Source: an uncultured Flavobacteriaceae bacterium
GTDB taxonomy: Bacteria; Bacteroidota; Bacteroidia; Flavobacteriales; Flavobacteriaceae
Direction of reading: 5' to 3'
DNA length: 64,000 bases
NCBI GenBank assembly: GCA_947503005.1
Contig: CANNCA010000001.1
Span: 310,001-374,000 of the forward strand
The notes beneath the pieces are model-generated. The model was not told where the DNA came from, did not search any database, and was given only the letters and a program-made list of their open reading frames with translations. Made by a program: the position numbers and the translations under genes. Positions 1 to 6,885 of the stretch are shown here, one piece after another (the stretch's first letter is position 1; each line of letters begins with the position of its first letter).

Positions 1-227
1 TTTGAAATTTCAAGAAACATAGAAGTTGTTGTGTTTCGACTGAAATCGAAAAGGCTACCCAAAATGCGCTCCTTCATTTCATTGACCGCTTTATTGGTAA
101 AGGTGATGGCCAAAATTCTCTGATAGCTTCTACTTGAAGAAAGTATGATTTTTAGATACTCTTTGGTAAGGGTGTATGTCTTACCGGATCCCGCTGAGGC
201 ATTGTATATCTTGAAAGAGGTATCCAC
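1..227 (-). CDS. UvrD/AddA-like DNA helicase, N-terminus (partial)
   Basis: This is the first 75 or so codons of a superfamily 1 DNA helicase; the rest lies outside the window. The reading begins with GTG at 227-225, and an in-frame TAA lies only two codons upstream, so no earlier start is possible. Residues 10-17 (ASAGSGKT) form the Walker A loop, and ITFTNKAVNEMKERI follows, the motif Ia region typical of UvrD and RecB/AddA enzymes. The opening FKIYNASAGSGKT resembles the RecB/AddA-like UvrD-type exonuclease subunits of Bacteroidota more than PcrA; this subfamily call is inference. Such proteins unwind DNA during double-strand break repair. The gene is divergent from sodA. Confidence 0.8.
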   Translation of the reverse strand, partial: MDTSFKIYNASAGSGKTYTLTKEYLKIILSSSRSYQRILAITFTNKAVNEMKERILGSLFDFSRNTTTSMFLEIS

Positions 228-303
228 AGATTTTTAGTTGCAAATTAAGCATTCCTAAATGGTTCTTAACAAATATTTAGAGGAATGTAATTGTTAAAAA
301 ACG

Positions 304-311
304 TAAATTTG
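304..311 (+). promoter_or_regulatory. -7 box of the sodA promoter
   Basis: TAAATTTG matches the Bacteroidota sigma-A -7 consensus TAnnTTTG exactly and lies 36 bases before the sodA ATG. I do not see a convincing -33 TTTG at the usual distance. Confidence 0.55.
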
Positions 312-347
312 AAGAACACTAGTAATTAATCTAAAAATACAATAATT

Positions 348-956
348 ATGGCTTTTGAATTACCAAAATTACCCTATGCTTATGATGCATTGGAACCACA
401 TATTGATGCCAGAACCATGGAAATACATCACACTAAACACCACAATGGATATACTGCGAAGTTGAATGCCGCAATAGAAGGCACTGATTTAGAAGGAAAG
501 TCGATTGAAGACATTTTGACCAATCTAGATATGTCAAATGGTGCGGTAAGGAACAATGGCGGAGGCTTTTTCAACCATTCACTTTTTTGGGAAGTAATGT
601 CTCCTAACGGCGGTGGAACGCCTACAGGTGCTTTCGCCGATGTGATAAATGATGCTTTTGGATCCTTCGATAGTTTTAAGGAAAAGTTCAGCACAGCTGC
701 AGGCACGAGATTTGGTTCGGGTTGGGCTTGGCTTTGTGTACATAAAGGAGGCAAAGTAGAGGTGTGTTCAACACCAAATCAAGATAATTCGTTGATGCCG
801 AATACAGGATGTGGTGGACACCCTATCCTAGGCTTGGATGTTTGGGAGCATGCCTATTATCTGAACTATCAAAATAGAAGACCAGATTATGTACAGGCTT
901 TTTTCAATGTCATTAATTGGGACAAGGTTTCAGCGCTTTATGAAGCTAATAAGTAA
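348..956 (+). CDS. sodA: Superoxide dismutase, Mn-type (Fe/Mn family)
   Basis: Cytoplasmic superoxide dismutase, converting superoxide to oxygen and hydrogen peroxide. At 202 residues it has the normal length. The four metal ligands are visible: H27 (MEIHHTKHH), H77 (FFNHSLFW), D164 and H168 ([11 protein letters not shown]). The glutamine that hydrogen-bonds the metal-bound solvent comes from the C-terminal domain (Q145 in STPNQD), and position 73 is Gly (NNGGGFF). That pattern is the manganese-type signature. Cambialistic use of iron cannot be excluded from sequence. The gene is monocistronic: its own -7 box lies upstream and a strong terminator directly downstream. Confidence 0.95.
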   Translation: MAFELPKLPYAYDALEPHIDARTMEIHHTKHHNGYTAKLNAAIEGTDLEGKSIEDILTNLDMSNGAVRNNGGGFFNHSLFWEVMSPNGGGTPTGAFADVINDAFGSFDSFKEKFSTAAGTRFGSGWAWLCVHKGGKVEVCSTPNQDNSLMPNTGCGGHPILGLDVWEHAYYLNYQNRRPDYVQAFFNVINWDKVSALYEANK

Positions 957-979
957 TCTGCAAGCCGAAAACATAATGT

Positions 980-1016
980 AAAAAAGCCCCTTCACTCATA
1001 GTGAAGGGGCTTTTTT
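980..1016 (+). terminator. Intrinsic terminator of sodA
   Basis: A perfect 16-bp stem (980-995 with 1001-1016) has a five-base loop TCATA and ends in six T. It starts 24 bases after the sodA stop and is A/T flanked on both sides, so it could also work in the other direction. Confidence 0.9.
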
Positions 1017-1030
1017 GATTTGAATTTAAA

Positions 1031-1104
1031 ATAGAAAAGGGCGGAGAAGCCTCCACCCTTTTCGTCCCAAATCTTACCATAAACTTAACCTACTTATGCT
1101 ATGG
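1031..1104 (-). ncRNA. Array small RNA, unit A
   Basis: Predicted small RNA of about 74 nt on the minus strand. It begins near CCATAGCATAAGTAGG (5' end about 1104), runs through a segment shared by all units, and ends in a GC-rich hairpin (1035-1062) followed by a U-rich tail. The -7 box TAATTTAG (1117-1110, one mismatch to TAnnTTTG) lies five bases before CCATAG. The hairpin has a U-G pair on this strand that would be a C/A mismatch on the other. CCAU at the 5' end can pair with AUGG further in. The family is not identified; Flavo-1 (Rfam RF01705) is one candidate to test. Confidence 0.7.
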
Positions 1105-1109
1105 CAATA

Positions 1110-1117
1110 CTAAATTA
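1110..1117 (-). promoter_or_regulatory. -7 box of small RNA unit A
   Basis: TAATTTAG read on the minus strand, one mismatch to TAnnTTTG. The spacer to CCATAG is five bases, the same as in units B, D and E. Confidence 0.5.
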
Positions 1118-1237
1118 CTGGTATTGTGCCAAATAAAAAAGAAATTTTAGGATTTTTTAAGAGCAATATTTGGTCAAAAACACATGCTTCCGCCCTTAAA
1201 AGTGAGGTTAACCTTGTTAAATACTGGGGTTTTCATA

Positions 1238-1310
1238 ATAAAAAAGGCAGGGCTTAGCCCCACCTTTTTTCCCCAAATCTTACCATGAACTTAACCTACT
1301 TATGCTATGG
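1238..1310 (-). ncRNA. Array small RNA, unit B
   Basis: Second complete unit, about 73 nt on the minus strand. The 5' conserved segment begins at 1310 (CCATAGCATAAGTAGG). The terminator hairpin is at 1240-1270; on the minus strand it contains two adjacent G-U wobble pairs (GGUGGGGC with GCCCUGCC) that would be mismatches on the plus strand. A run of six U follows. The -7 box TACTTTTG, a perfect match, is five bases upstream of the 5' end. Confidence 0.75.
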
Positions 1311-1315
1311 TCCTC

Positions 1316-1323
1316 CAAAAGTA
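1316..1323 (-). promoter_or_regulatory. -7 box of small RNA unit B
   Basis: TACTTTTG on the minus strand is a perfect TAnnTTTG and is five bases from the CCATAG start. Confidence 0.65.
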
Positions 1324-1435
1324 AGGTATCATTTGACTATTAAAAAAGGTTTTAGTTAAACGTCAGTATACTTGGTTGAAATGCTTTTCTGATTTTTTTC
1401 GCACCCTAGAGAATGCAAATGTGAGGGTACTTAAA

Positions 1436-1475
1436 ATATAAAGGCGGAGCATTGCTCAGCCTTTATCCCCAAATG
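1436..1475 (-). ncRNA. Array small RNA, decayed or divergent unit C
   Basis: Only the 3' part of the unit is recognisable: ATTTGGGG followed by a hairpin (1439-1465) with the same GAGC-AAT-GCTC tip as unit D, and a T-rich end. One U/C mismatch interrupts its stem on either strand. The roughly 40-nt core is replaced by unrelated sequence. A CCATAG appears further upstream (about 1542 on the minus strand) but without a -7 box at the conserved spacing, so any transcript from here would be longer or dependent on a different promoter. Confidence 0.4.
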
Positions 1476-1675
1476 GTATCATGGAGCATTGAAATCGATA
1501 TCGTATTAAAAGTTGATCTCGAATTCATTTACCGACTATGGTTCTATAACGTCGGTTCATCGAATTGTGCTGTTTACCTCGATTATAGTTACTGGAAAGT
1601 GTTTCCCTTGGGTTTCGTTGGTTTGCACAGCCGTAGCCGTCAATTTTAATTAGTCGCAATCCCGAGAAGTTTATA

Positions 1676-1749
1676 AAAATAAAAAGGCGGAGCATTGCTC
1701 CGCCTTTTTCCCCAAATCTTACCATGAACTTAACCTACTTATGCTATGG
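1676..1749 (-). ncRNA. Array small RNA, unit D
   Basis: Third complete unit, about 74 nt on the minus strand, 5' end near 1749. The core is identical to units B and E. The terminator is a perfect 13-bp stem at 1681-1709 with an ATT loop (AAT on the minus strand), followed by a U-rich tail. The perfect -7 box TACATTTG lies five bases before CCATAG. The stem tip is shared with unit C, which suggests that C and D arose by duplication. Confidence 0.75.
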
Positions 1750-1754
1750 TTTCA

Positions 1755-1762
1755 CAAATGTA
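1755..1762 (-). promoter_or_regulatory. -7 box of small RNA unit D
   Basis: TACATTTG on the minus strand is a perfect TAnnTTTG at the conserved five-base spacing. Confidence 0.65.
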
Positions 1763-2033
1763 TGTTAGTGGGTTGCATCTAAAAAAATTCCTTGTTGAAC
1801 TTCCTATTAATGGGTTAAAGTGTAGTTTGGTTTTAAATGAACCAATATTGTAGCATTAAATTTTGTTTTTGTTGATGGGGAAAATCAGACTTTCCTATGA
1901 TTCAGCAGCATTTTTTTGCTGGTTGATTGTCTGAGCAGAGGCGAGTGAGCAGTCTCTGATTTAGTCGGGAATAATTCAGCTGTCAGATTTGAATTTCCGC
2001 CTTTGGTAGATAATATTACACGGAATCTCATTA

Positions 2034-2108
2034 AAATAAAAAAGGCGGGGAAGCCCCCACCTTTTTTGCCCCAAATCTTACCATGAACTTAACCTACTTA
2101 TGCTATGG
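2034..2108 (-). ncRNA. Array small RNA, unit E
   Basis: Fourth complete unit, about 75 nt on the minus strand, 5' end near 2108. It has the conserved core, then a hairpin at 2038-2067 with a U-G pair on the minus strand and six U after it. The -7 box TATTTTAG (one mismatch) is again five bases upstream. This unit is the first of the array downstream of purF on the same strand; no clear purF terminator lies between them, so purF read-through into the array is possible. Confidence 0.7.
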
Positions 2109-2113
2109 CAGGT

Positions 2114-2121
2114 CTAAAATA
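2114..2121 (-). promoter_or_regulatory. -7 box of small RNA unit E
   Basis: TATTTTAG on the minus strand, one mismatch to TAnnTTTG, five bases before CCATAG. Confidence 0.5.
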
Positions 2122-2214
2122 GGTGTGCGGCTCTGCCTAAGGACTAAAAACCCGCTGAAAAGCGATAATGATCGACGAAATGCACGATATTGCTGAAATT
2201 CATCGATAAAGTGT

Positions 2215-4113
2215 TCAATATGCTCGTTCATTTTTACCTTCATAGAAGTTAATGAAGGCCTTATTAACAACGCGATTTCCGCCTGCTGTGGGGTAATTTC
2301 CTGTGAAATACCAATCACCTAAATTCTTAGGGCAAGCTTGATGAAGGTTTTCAATATTTTGATAAAGAATTTCTACCTCCGCTTTAATGTTCTTAGGGCT
2401 TAACAATTCACCAATTTTCAAAGAGATTTCATCGGCCGTAAAAGGTGCATAGAAGTCTTTTACATAGTTGATAACCTCAGCGTCTTTAGATTCTATCTGT
2501 CCCAAGCATTTCTTATAAATGTTTTCTACAAGTAGCATTGTTCCCCGATCTTTATGTAATTCTAGTGCTGCTTTAAAGGCTATGAAATCTTCTAATTTGG
2601 CCATATCGATACCATAACAATCGGGATATCGTATTTGTGGGGCTGATGACACTACAATTATTTTCTTTGGCGATAATCGATCCAAGATTTTGAGTATACT
2701 TTTCTTGAGCGTGGTTCCTCTTACTATACTATCATCTATTATAACCAGATTATCTCCTTTTTGAACCGAACCGTACGAAATATCATATACGTGTGCTACC
2801 AAGTCATCCCTACTACTGTCTTGTGTGATGAACGTTCTCAGTTTGGCATCTTTGATGGCAACTTTTTCAATTCGAGGACGTACCTTAAGAATATCATGCA
2901 ATTCTTCGCTAGTAATCTTCGACCCTATTGAGAGAATCTGTTCCTCCTTCTTTTTGTTAAGGTAATTTTGTGCCTCGATTACCATTCCGAAGAAGGAAGT
3001 TTCAGCTGTATTGGGAATATAGGAGAATACCGTATTTTGTATATCATTGTTAATAGCGGAAAGTATCTGTGGAAATAATAGCTTGCCCAATTCCTTTCGT
3101 TCTCTATATATTTCCTTATCGCTACCTCGAGAGAAATAAATACGTTCAAAAGAACAGGCCTTTCTTTCTTTTGGCTCCAATATTTGCTTTACTGATGTGG
3201 TTCCGTTTTTCTTAATAACAATGGCATGACCGGGGTCTAATTCTTGAACGCTATTAAAGGGAACGTTGAATACGGTCTGTATAGCTGGTCTTTCGGAGGC
3301 AACCACAACAACTTCGTCATCTTGATAGTAGTAAGCAGGGCGTATACCGCTGGGATCACGAAGTACGAAAGCATCTCCGTGCCCAAGTAGCCCGGCCATG
3401 GCATAGCCGCCATCAAAGTTTTTGGCCGCCCTTCTTAAAATCTTATGTACTTTCAAGCGTTCTGCTATCAATGGAGAAGCTTCCAATTTATTAAACCCTT
3501 GTTTCTTGATTTGCTTGTATAATTTAGCCACTTCATCATCTAGAAAATGACCTATTTTTTCCATAACCGTAACGGTGTCGGCCATTTCTTTTGGATGCTG
3601 ACCCAATTGAACGAGATTGTCAAAGAGTTCATGAACATTGGTCATGTTGAAGTTGCCGGCAACAATGAGGTTACGGTGCATCCAGTTGTTCTGTCTAAGA
3701 AAAGGGTGAACGTTTTCAATGCTATTTTTTCCGAAGGTTCCATACCGTACGTGCCCTAATAAAAGTTCACCGATATATGGAATGTGTTTTTTCTGCAAGG
3801 CCACATCATCAGCATATTCCGGGTTCTCTTTGAGGGCCGAATTAATACGGTCATTGATTTGGGCAAAAATATCTTGAATGGGTTGCTGCTCGCTCGAACG
3901 TACACGGCTCATAAAACGTTCTCCGGCATTCATGTCCAACTTAATGCTCGCAAACCCGGCACCATCTTGACCACGGTTGTGCTGCTTTTCCATCATCAGG
4001 TACATTTTGTTCACCCCATAAAAGGCCGTGCCATATTTTTCCTTGTAGAACTCCAGAGGTTTTAGCAATCGAATAATCGATATACCACATTCGTGTTTGA
4101 TAGCGTCACTCAT
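2215..4113 (-). CDS. purF: Amidophosphoribosyltransferase-type protein (PurF family)
   Basis: First enzyme of purine synthesis, making 5-phosphoribosylamine from PRPP and glutamine. The N-terminal nucleophile hydrolase domain would start at C9 (MSDAIKHEC) after removal of the short propeptide. It is followed by the glutaminase fold (RGQDGAGF, about 47-54) and, in the C-terminal half, the PRPP-binding loop VIIDDSIVRGTT. At 632 residues it is longer than the roughly 500-residue E. coli enzyme, with an extended C-terminus. To my knowledge this long form is usual in Flavobacteriia, but that is from memory. The gene lies near purN, which supports a purine role. Upstream, a terminator separates it from the PfkB kinase gene. 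Confidence 0.85.
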   Translation of the reverse strand: MSDAIKHECGISIIRLLKPLEFYKEKYGTAFYGVNKMYLMMEKQHNRGQDGAGFASIKLDMNAGERFMSRVRSSEQQPIQDIFAQINDRINSALKENPEYADDVALQKKHIPYIGELLLGHVRYGTFGKNSIENVHPFLRQNNWMHRNLIVAGNFNMTNVHELFDNLVQLGQHPKEMADTVTVMEKIGHFLDDEVAKLYKQIKKQGFNKLEASPLIAERLKVHKILRRAAKNFDGGYAMAGLLGHGDAFVLRDPSGIRPAYYYQDDEVVVVASERPAIQTVFNVPFNSVQELDPGHAIVIKKNGTTSVKQILEPKERKACSFERIYFSRGSDKEIYRERKELGKLLFPQILSAINNDIQNTVFSYIPNTAETSFFGMVIEAQNYLNKKKEEQILSIGSKITSEELHDILKVRPRIEKVAIKDAKLRTFITQDSSRDDLVAHVYDISYGSVQKGDNLVIIDDSIVRGTTLKKSILKILDRLSPKKIIVVSSAPQIRYPDCYGIDMAKLEDFIAFKAALELHKDRGTMLLVENIYKKCLGQIESKDAEVINYVKDFYAPFTADEISLKIGELLSPKNIKAEVEILYQNIENLHQACPKNLGDWYFTGNYPTAGGNRVVNKAFINFYEGKNERAY

Positions 4114-4127
4114 GAACTAGTAGGAAT

Positions 4128-4155
4128 TAAAAAACCCCGAATCAACGGGGCGTAT
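4128..4155 (-). terminator. Intrinsic terminator after the PfkB kinase gene
   Basis: On the minus strand a CCCCG/CGGGG stem (4146-4150 with 4135-4139) is followed by six T. It lies between the kinase stop codon and the purF start, so purF probably has its own transcription start. Confidence 0.75.
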
Positions 4156-4162
4156 TTTTATT

Positions 4163-5089
4163 TTATGATATCTCAATGTCAAATTGTGTCAAGGTCTTGA
4201 ATTGATGCAGCCTCTTATTCACTTCGCTTCGTTCTAAGTTTTCCATACGTTCTGTTCCAAATTTTTCCACAGAAAAAGAAGCCAGATTCGAACCGTGAAT
4301 TACGGCATTTTTCATATTTTCATACGTGATTGTATTTGTGGCTGCCAGATAGCCAGCGAAGCCTCCCGCAAAAGTATCACCGGCACCCGTTGGGTCAAAA
4401 ACCTCTCGTAACGGTAAAGCCGGAGCAAAAAAGATATTGCCTTCATGAAATAACAATGCACCATGTTCCCCTTTTTTAATGACCACATATTTTGGCCCCA
4501 TTTCATGAATTTTGGCTGCCGCCATAACTAAGGAATATTCACCTGTCAATTGCCGAGCTTCTTCATCGTTAATGGTAATGACATCAATGTGCTTGATGAC
4601 TTCCATCAATTCTGGCAAGGTATTGTCCATCCAGAAATTCATGGTATCGAGAATAATCAGGGCAGGCCTTTTCTCCATTTGATTGATAACACTCATTTGG
4701 ATATTAGGGTGCAAATTGCCTAACATTACTACATCGGAATCCCTAAAATTATCAGGAACAACGGGATTGAAATCAGCCAAAACATTTAATTCAGTCGCCA
4801 AGGTATCCCTAGTATTGAGGTCGTTGTGGTATTTGCCACTCCAGAAGAAGGTTTTGCCACCTTTTACGATTTCCAAACCAGAAATATCAATATTCTTGGC
4901 TACAAGAAGATCTAGATAGTCTTGAGGAAAATCATCTCCGACAACAGAAACGATTGCAGATTCCACATAGAATTGGGAGGCGGCCAAGCCAATAAAAGTT
5001 GCCGCACCACCTAGAATTTTATCGGTTTTGCCGAAAGGCGTTTCTATGGCGTCAAAAGCAACAGTGCCTACAATTAAAAGCTTACCCAT
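4163..5089 (-). CDS. PfkB-family carbohydrate/nucleoside kinase
   Basis: A 308-residue ribokinase-fold kinase. The N-terminal substrate-binding glycine pair is visible (ILGGAATF, about 26-33). The C-terminal PfkB signature DPTGAGDTFAGG carries the catalytic Asp in GAGD and the anion hole. The substrate cannot be read from sequence; candidates are sugars or nucleosides such as adenosine. The position between purF and rnhA/purN would fit a nucleoside or ribose substrate, but this is inference. A terminator follows the gene. Confidence 0.85.
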   Translation of the reverse strand: MGKLLIVGTVAFDAIETPFGKTDKILGGAATFIGLAASQFYVESAIVSVVGDDFPQDYLDLLVAKNIDISGLEIVKGGKTFFWSGKYHNDLNTRDTLATELNVLADFNPVVPDNFRDSDVVMLGNLHPNIQMSVINQMEKRPALIILDTMNFWMDNTLPELMEVIKHIDVITINDEEARQLTGEYSLVMAAAKIHEMGPKYVVIKKGEHGALLFHEGNIFFAPALPLREVFDPTGAGDTFAGGFAGYLAATNTITYENMKNAVIHGSNLASFSVEKFGTERMENLERSEVNKRLHQFKTLTQFDIEIS

Positions 5090-5179
5090 ATTGGTCTTAA
5101 AAATTAAGCTGCAAATATACGGTTTTGTCTAGTGAATCTGCAGGGGTGTTTATATCAAATAATAAAAAATGTTTTTCAA

Positions 5180-5815
5180 TTATTTCCTCCCGAAATCCGC
5201 AGGAATTTCTCCCCATGCTTTGGTCTCCCATTTAACTATTGGTGTATTGTATGAATTACTGTTCAACCAATCAATAGCTCTGCGAATCAAATCAAACAGT
5301 GCTTTGTTTTTAGATGTTTCGACTAGTTTAGAGTTGCAGGTTTTCTTGCGCACCCAGCTCATGGCAGTGCGTGAATCGGTATAAATGATACGGTCGCTTT
5401 TGCGCTCTTTTAGGTAAGCCAAACCGTGAACAAGTGCCAGAAACTCTCCAATATTATTAGTGCCTTCAGGAAAAGGACCTTGTTTGAAAAGCTTCTTTTT
5501 AGTTTTGGTATCGACGCCTTGATATTCCATTATTCCAGGATTTCCGCTGGAGGCAGCATCTACTGAAATTGAATGATAATTGGGGTCACCGATTTTCAGA
5601 AGCATTTCAGAAGAAAGTTCAGATTCGCCTTTCTTTTTTCCTTTGTAGAATTCGTAGTTGCCGTTATACGCTTTTTTCGCTTCTTGAAAAGTTGAGAACG
5701 ATTTGTATTGAGCTCCCTTTTGACCTGTGATTTGCGCTTTGCAATCATCCCATGTCTCATAAATGCCAGGTCTTTTTCCCTTCCATACTACATAGAATTT
5801 TGCCTTTTTTGCCAT
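5180..5815 (-). CDS. rnhA: Ribonuclease H with N-terminal viroplasmin-type domain
   Basis: Degrades the RNA strand of RNA-DNA hybrids. Residues 4-55 form a viroplasmin/RHBD-type domain (FYVVWKGKRPGIYETWDDC), which binds hybrid or double-stranded nucleic acid in related enzymes. Residues about 82-211 form the RNase H domain, with catalytic acids D86 (SVDAASSG), E124 (NNIGEFLAL), D147 (YTDSRTA) and D207 (ADFGRK). A 20-30 residue linker rich in Lys and Glu joins the two. The gene starts five bases after the purN stop, so the two are probably co-transcribed. Confidence 0.9.
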   Translation of the reverse strand: MAKKAKFYVVWKGKRPGIYETWDDCKAQITGQKGAQYKSFSTFQEAKKAYNGNYEFYKGKKKGESELSSEMLLKIGDPNYHSISVDAASSGNPGIMEYQGVDTKTKKKLFKQGPFPEGTNNIGEFLALVHGLAYLKERKSDRIIYTDSRTAMSWVRKKTCNSKLVETSKNKALFDLIRRAIDWLNSNSYNTPIVKWETKAWGEIPADFGRK

Positions 5816-5820
5816 CTTTC

Positions 5821-6384
5821 TTAAGCTAAAAGTTGTTCTATGATCTTCGGAAAATGCTCATATTCCAAAAGTTGCACCTTAGAAGCGATTATTTCTGGAG
5901 TGTCTTCAGGAAGTACCTTTGTTTTAGCCTGATGAATAATGGCACCTTCATCATAATTTTCATTTACGTAATGGATGGTGATGCCCGTTTCGGATGCCCT
6001 ATCCTTTTTTACGGCCTTATGCACCCGCATTCCATACATACCTTTGCCGCCGTATTTGGGCAACAATGCTGGGTGAATGTTGATGATTTTATTGGGATAT
6101 TTCTGAATCAGTTTTTCGGGAATTTTCCATAGAAATCCTGCTAGTACAATCAAGTCTGGTTTTATTGATTCAAGAATACGCAACACACAATCGGTTTCGT
6201 AAAATGCATGTTTGTTGAAATATAAACCATTGATATTCAATTTATTACAACGGTCTAAAACTTTGGCATCCCTTTTGTTAGTAAGCACACCGGCAATAGT
6301 AACGTTTGGCTTGTCTTGAAAAAACTGTACGATGTTTTCAACATTTGAACCAGAACCGGAGGCAAATAGGACAATATTTTTCAT
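5821..6384 (-). CDS. purN: Phosphoribosylglycinamide formyltransferase
   Basis: Third step of purine synthesis: transfers a formyl group from 10-formyltetrahydrofolate to GAR. The 187-residue length is normal for the single-domain enzyme. The phosphate-binding loop is SGSGSN (9-14). The catalytic triad is N102 and H104 (INIHPALLPKYGG) and D145 (VNENYDEG). It heads a minus-strand unit with rnhA and is divergent from acpP. purF lies 2 kb further along the same strand. Confidence 0.93.
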   Translation of the reverse strand: MKNIVLFASGSGSNVENIVQFFQDKPNVTIAGVLTNKRDAKVLDRCNKLNINGLYFNKHAFYETDCVLRILESIKPDLIVLAGFLWKIPEKLIQKYPNKIINIHPALLPKYGGKGMYGMRVHKAVKKDRASETGITIHYVNENYDEGAIIHQAKTKVLPEDTPEIIASKVQLLEYEHFPKIIEQLLA

Positions 6385-6502
6385 GAAAAGTTAAGCCGTT
6401 ACAGAAGAGGAATTATTGGGGCGAAAATACTACTACTGTATTTAAATTTCATAAATTACAGCACATTTTAACGTGAAAACGTGTATTTAGTCCAAAGTTT
6501 TT

Positions 6503-6510
6503 TATTTTTG
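6503..6510 (+). promoter_or_regulatory. -7 box of the acpP promoter
   Basis: TATTTTTG matches TAnnTTTG and lies 32 bases before the acpP ATG in an A/T-rich leader. No clear -33 TTTG is seen. Confidence 0.5.
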
Positions 6511-6542
6511 CCAACAATTTAAATTTTTAAAACCAAATTATT

Positions 6543-6776
6543 ATGTCAGACATTGCATCAAGAGTAAAAGCTATCATAGTTGATAAATTAGGAGTTGATG
6601 AAAACGAAGTGGTATCAGAAGCTAGCTTTACGAATGACTTAGGGGCCGATTCACTTGACACTGTTGAGTTGATAATGGAGTTCGAAAAAGAATTCGATAT
6701 CCAGATCCCGGACGATCAAGCTGAGAACATCGCAACAGTTGGCCAAGCCATCAGTTACATAGAAGAAGCGAAGTAA
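6543..6776 (+). CDS. acpP: Acyl carrier protein
   Basis: Small acidic carrier of fatty acyl chains in type II fatty acid synthesis. At 77 residues it has the usual length. The phosphopantetheine attachment serine is in [10 protein letters not shown] (S38 region), and helix III ends in the typical GQAISYIEE. It is followed by a terminator-like hairpin and then fabF, the common bacterial acpP-fabF-rnc order. The hairpin may set acpP expression above that of fabF. Confidence 0.96.
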   Translation: MSDIASRVKAIIVDKLGVDENEVVSEASFTNDLGADSLDTVELIMEFEKEFDIQIPDDQAENIATVGQAISYIEEAK

Positions 6777-6803
6777 TCTTTATGATTTCTTAATAAGATT
6801 TGC

Positions 6804-6845
6804 AAATTATCCATGTGGTATCTTTATCGCATGGATAATTTTTTT
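6804..6845 (+). terminator. Terminator or attenuator between acpP and fabF
   Basis: A 12-bp stem (6804-6815 with 6830-6841, AAATTATCCATG) has a 14-base loop and is followed by a T run. It lies within the acpP-fabF gap and probably gives partial termination, because fabF shows no clear promoter of its own. Confidence 0.7.
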
Positions 6846-6885
6846 AATTTACACTTAGCTTACAAAACGAAAAAAATAAGGTTCG

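Noticed and set aside
1452-1649. 65-codon frame inside the small RNA array
   Set aside because: No recognisable protein character, overlaps unit C, and lies in a region explained by RNA genes.
1028-2110. CRISPR array
   Set aside because: The repeated segment is about 75 bases with its own hairpin and promoter, spacing is 200-440 bases and irregular, and no cas genes are near.
2103-2318. 71-codon frame at the end of purF
   Set aside because: Lies across the purF end in another phase and over the unit E promoter; no domain.
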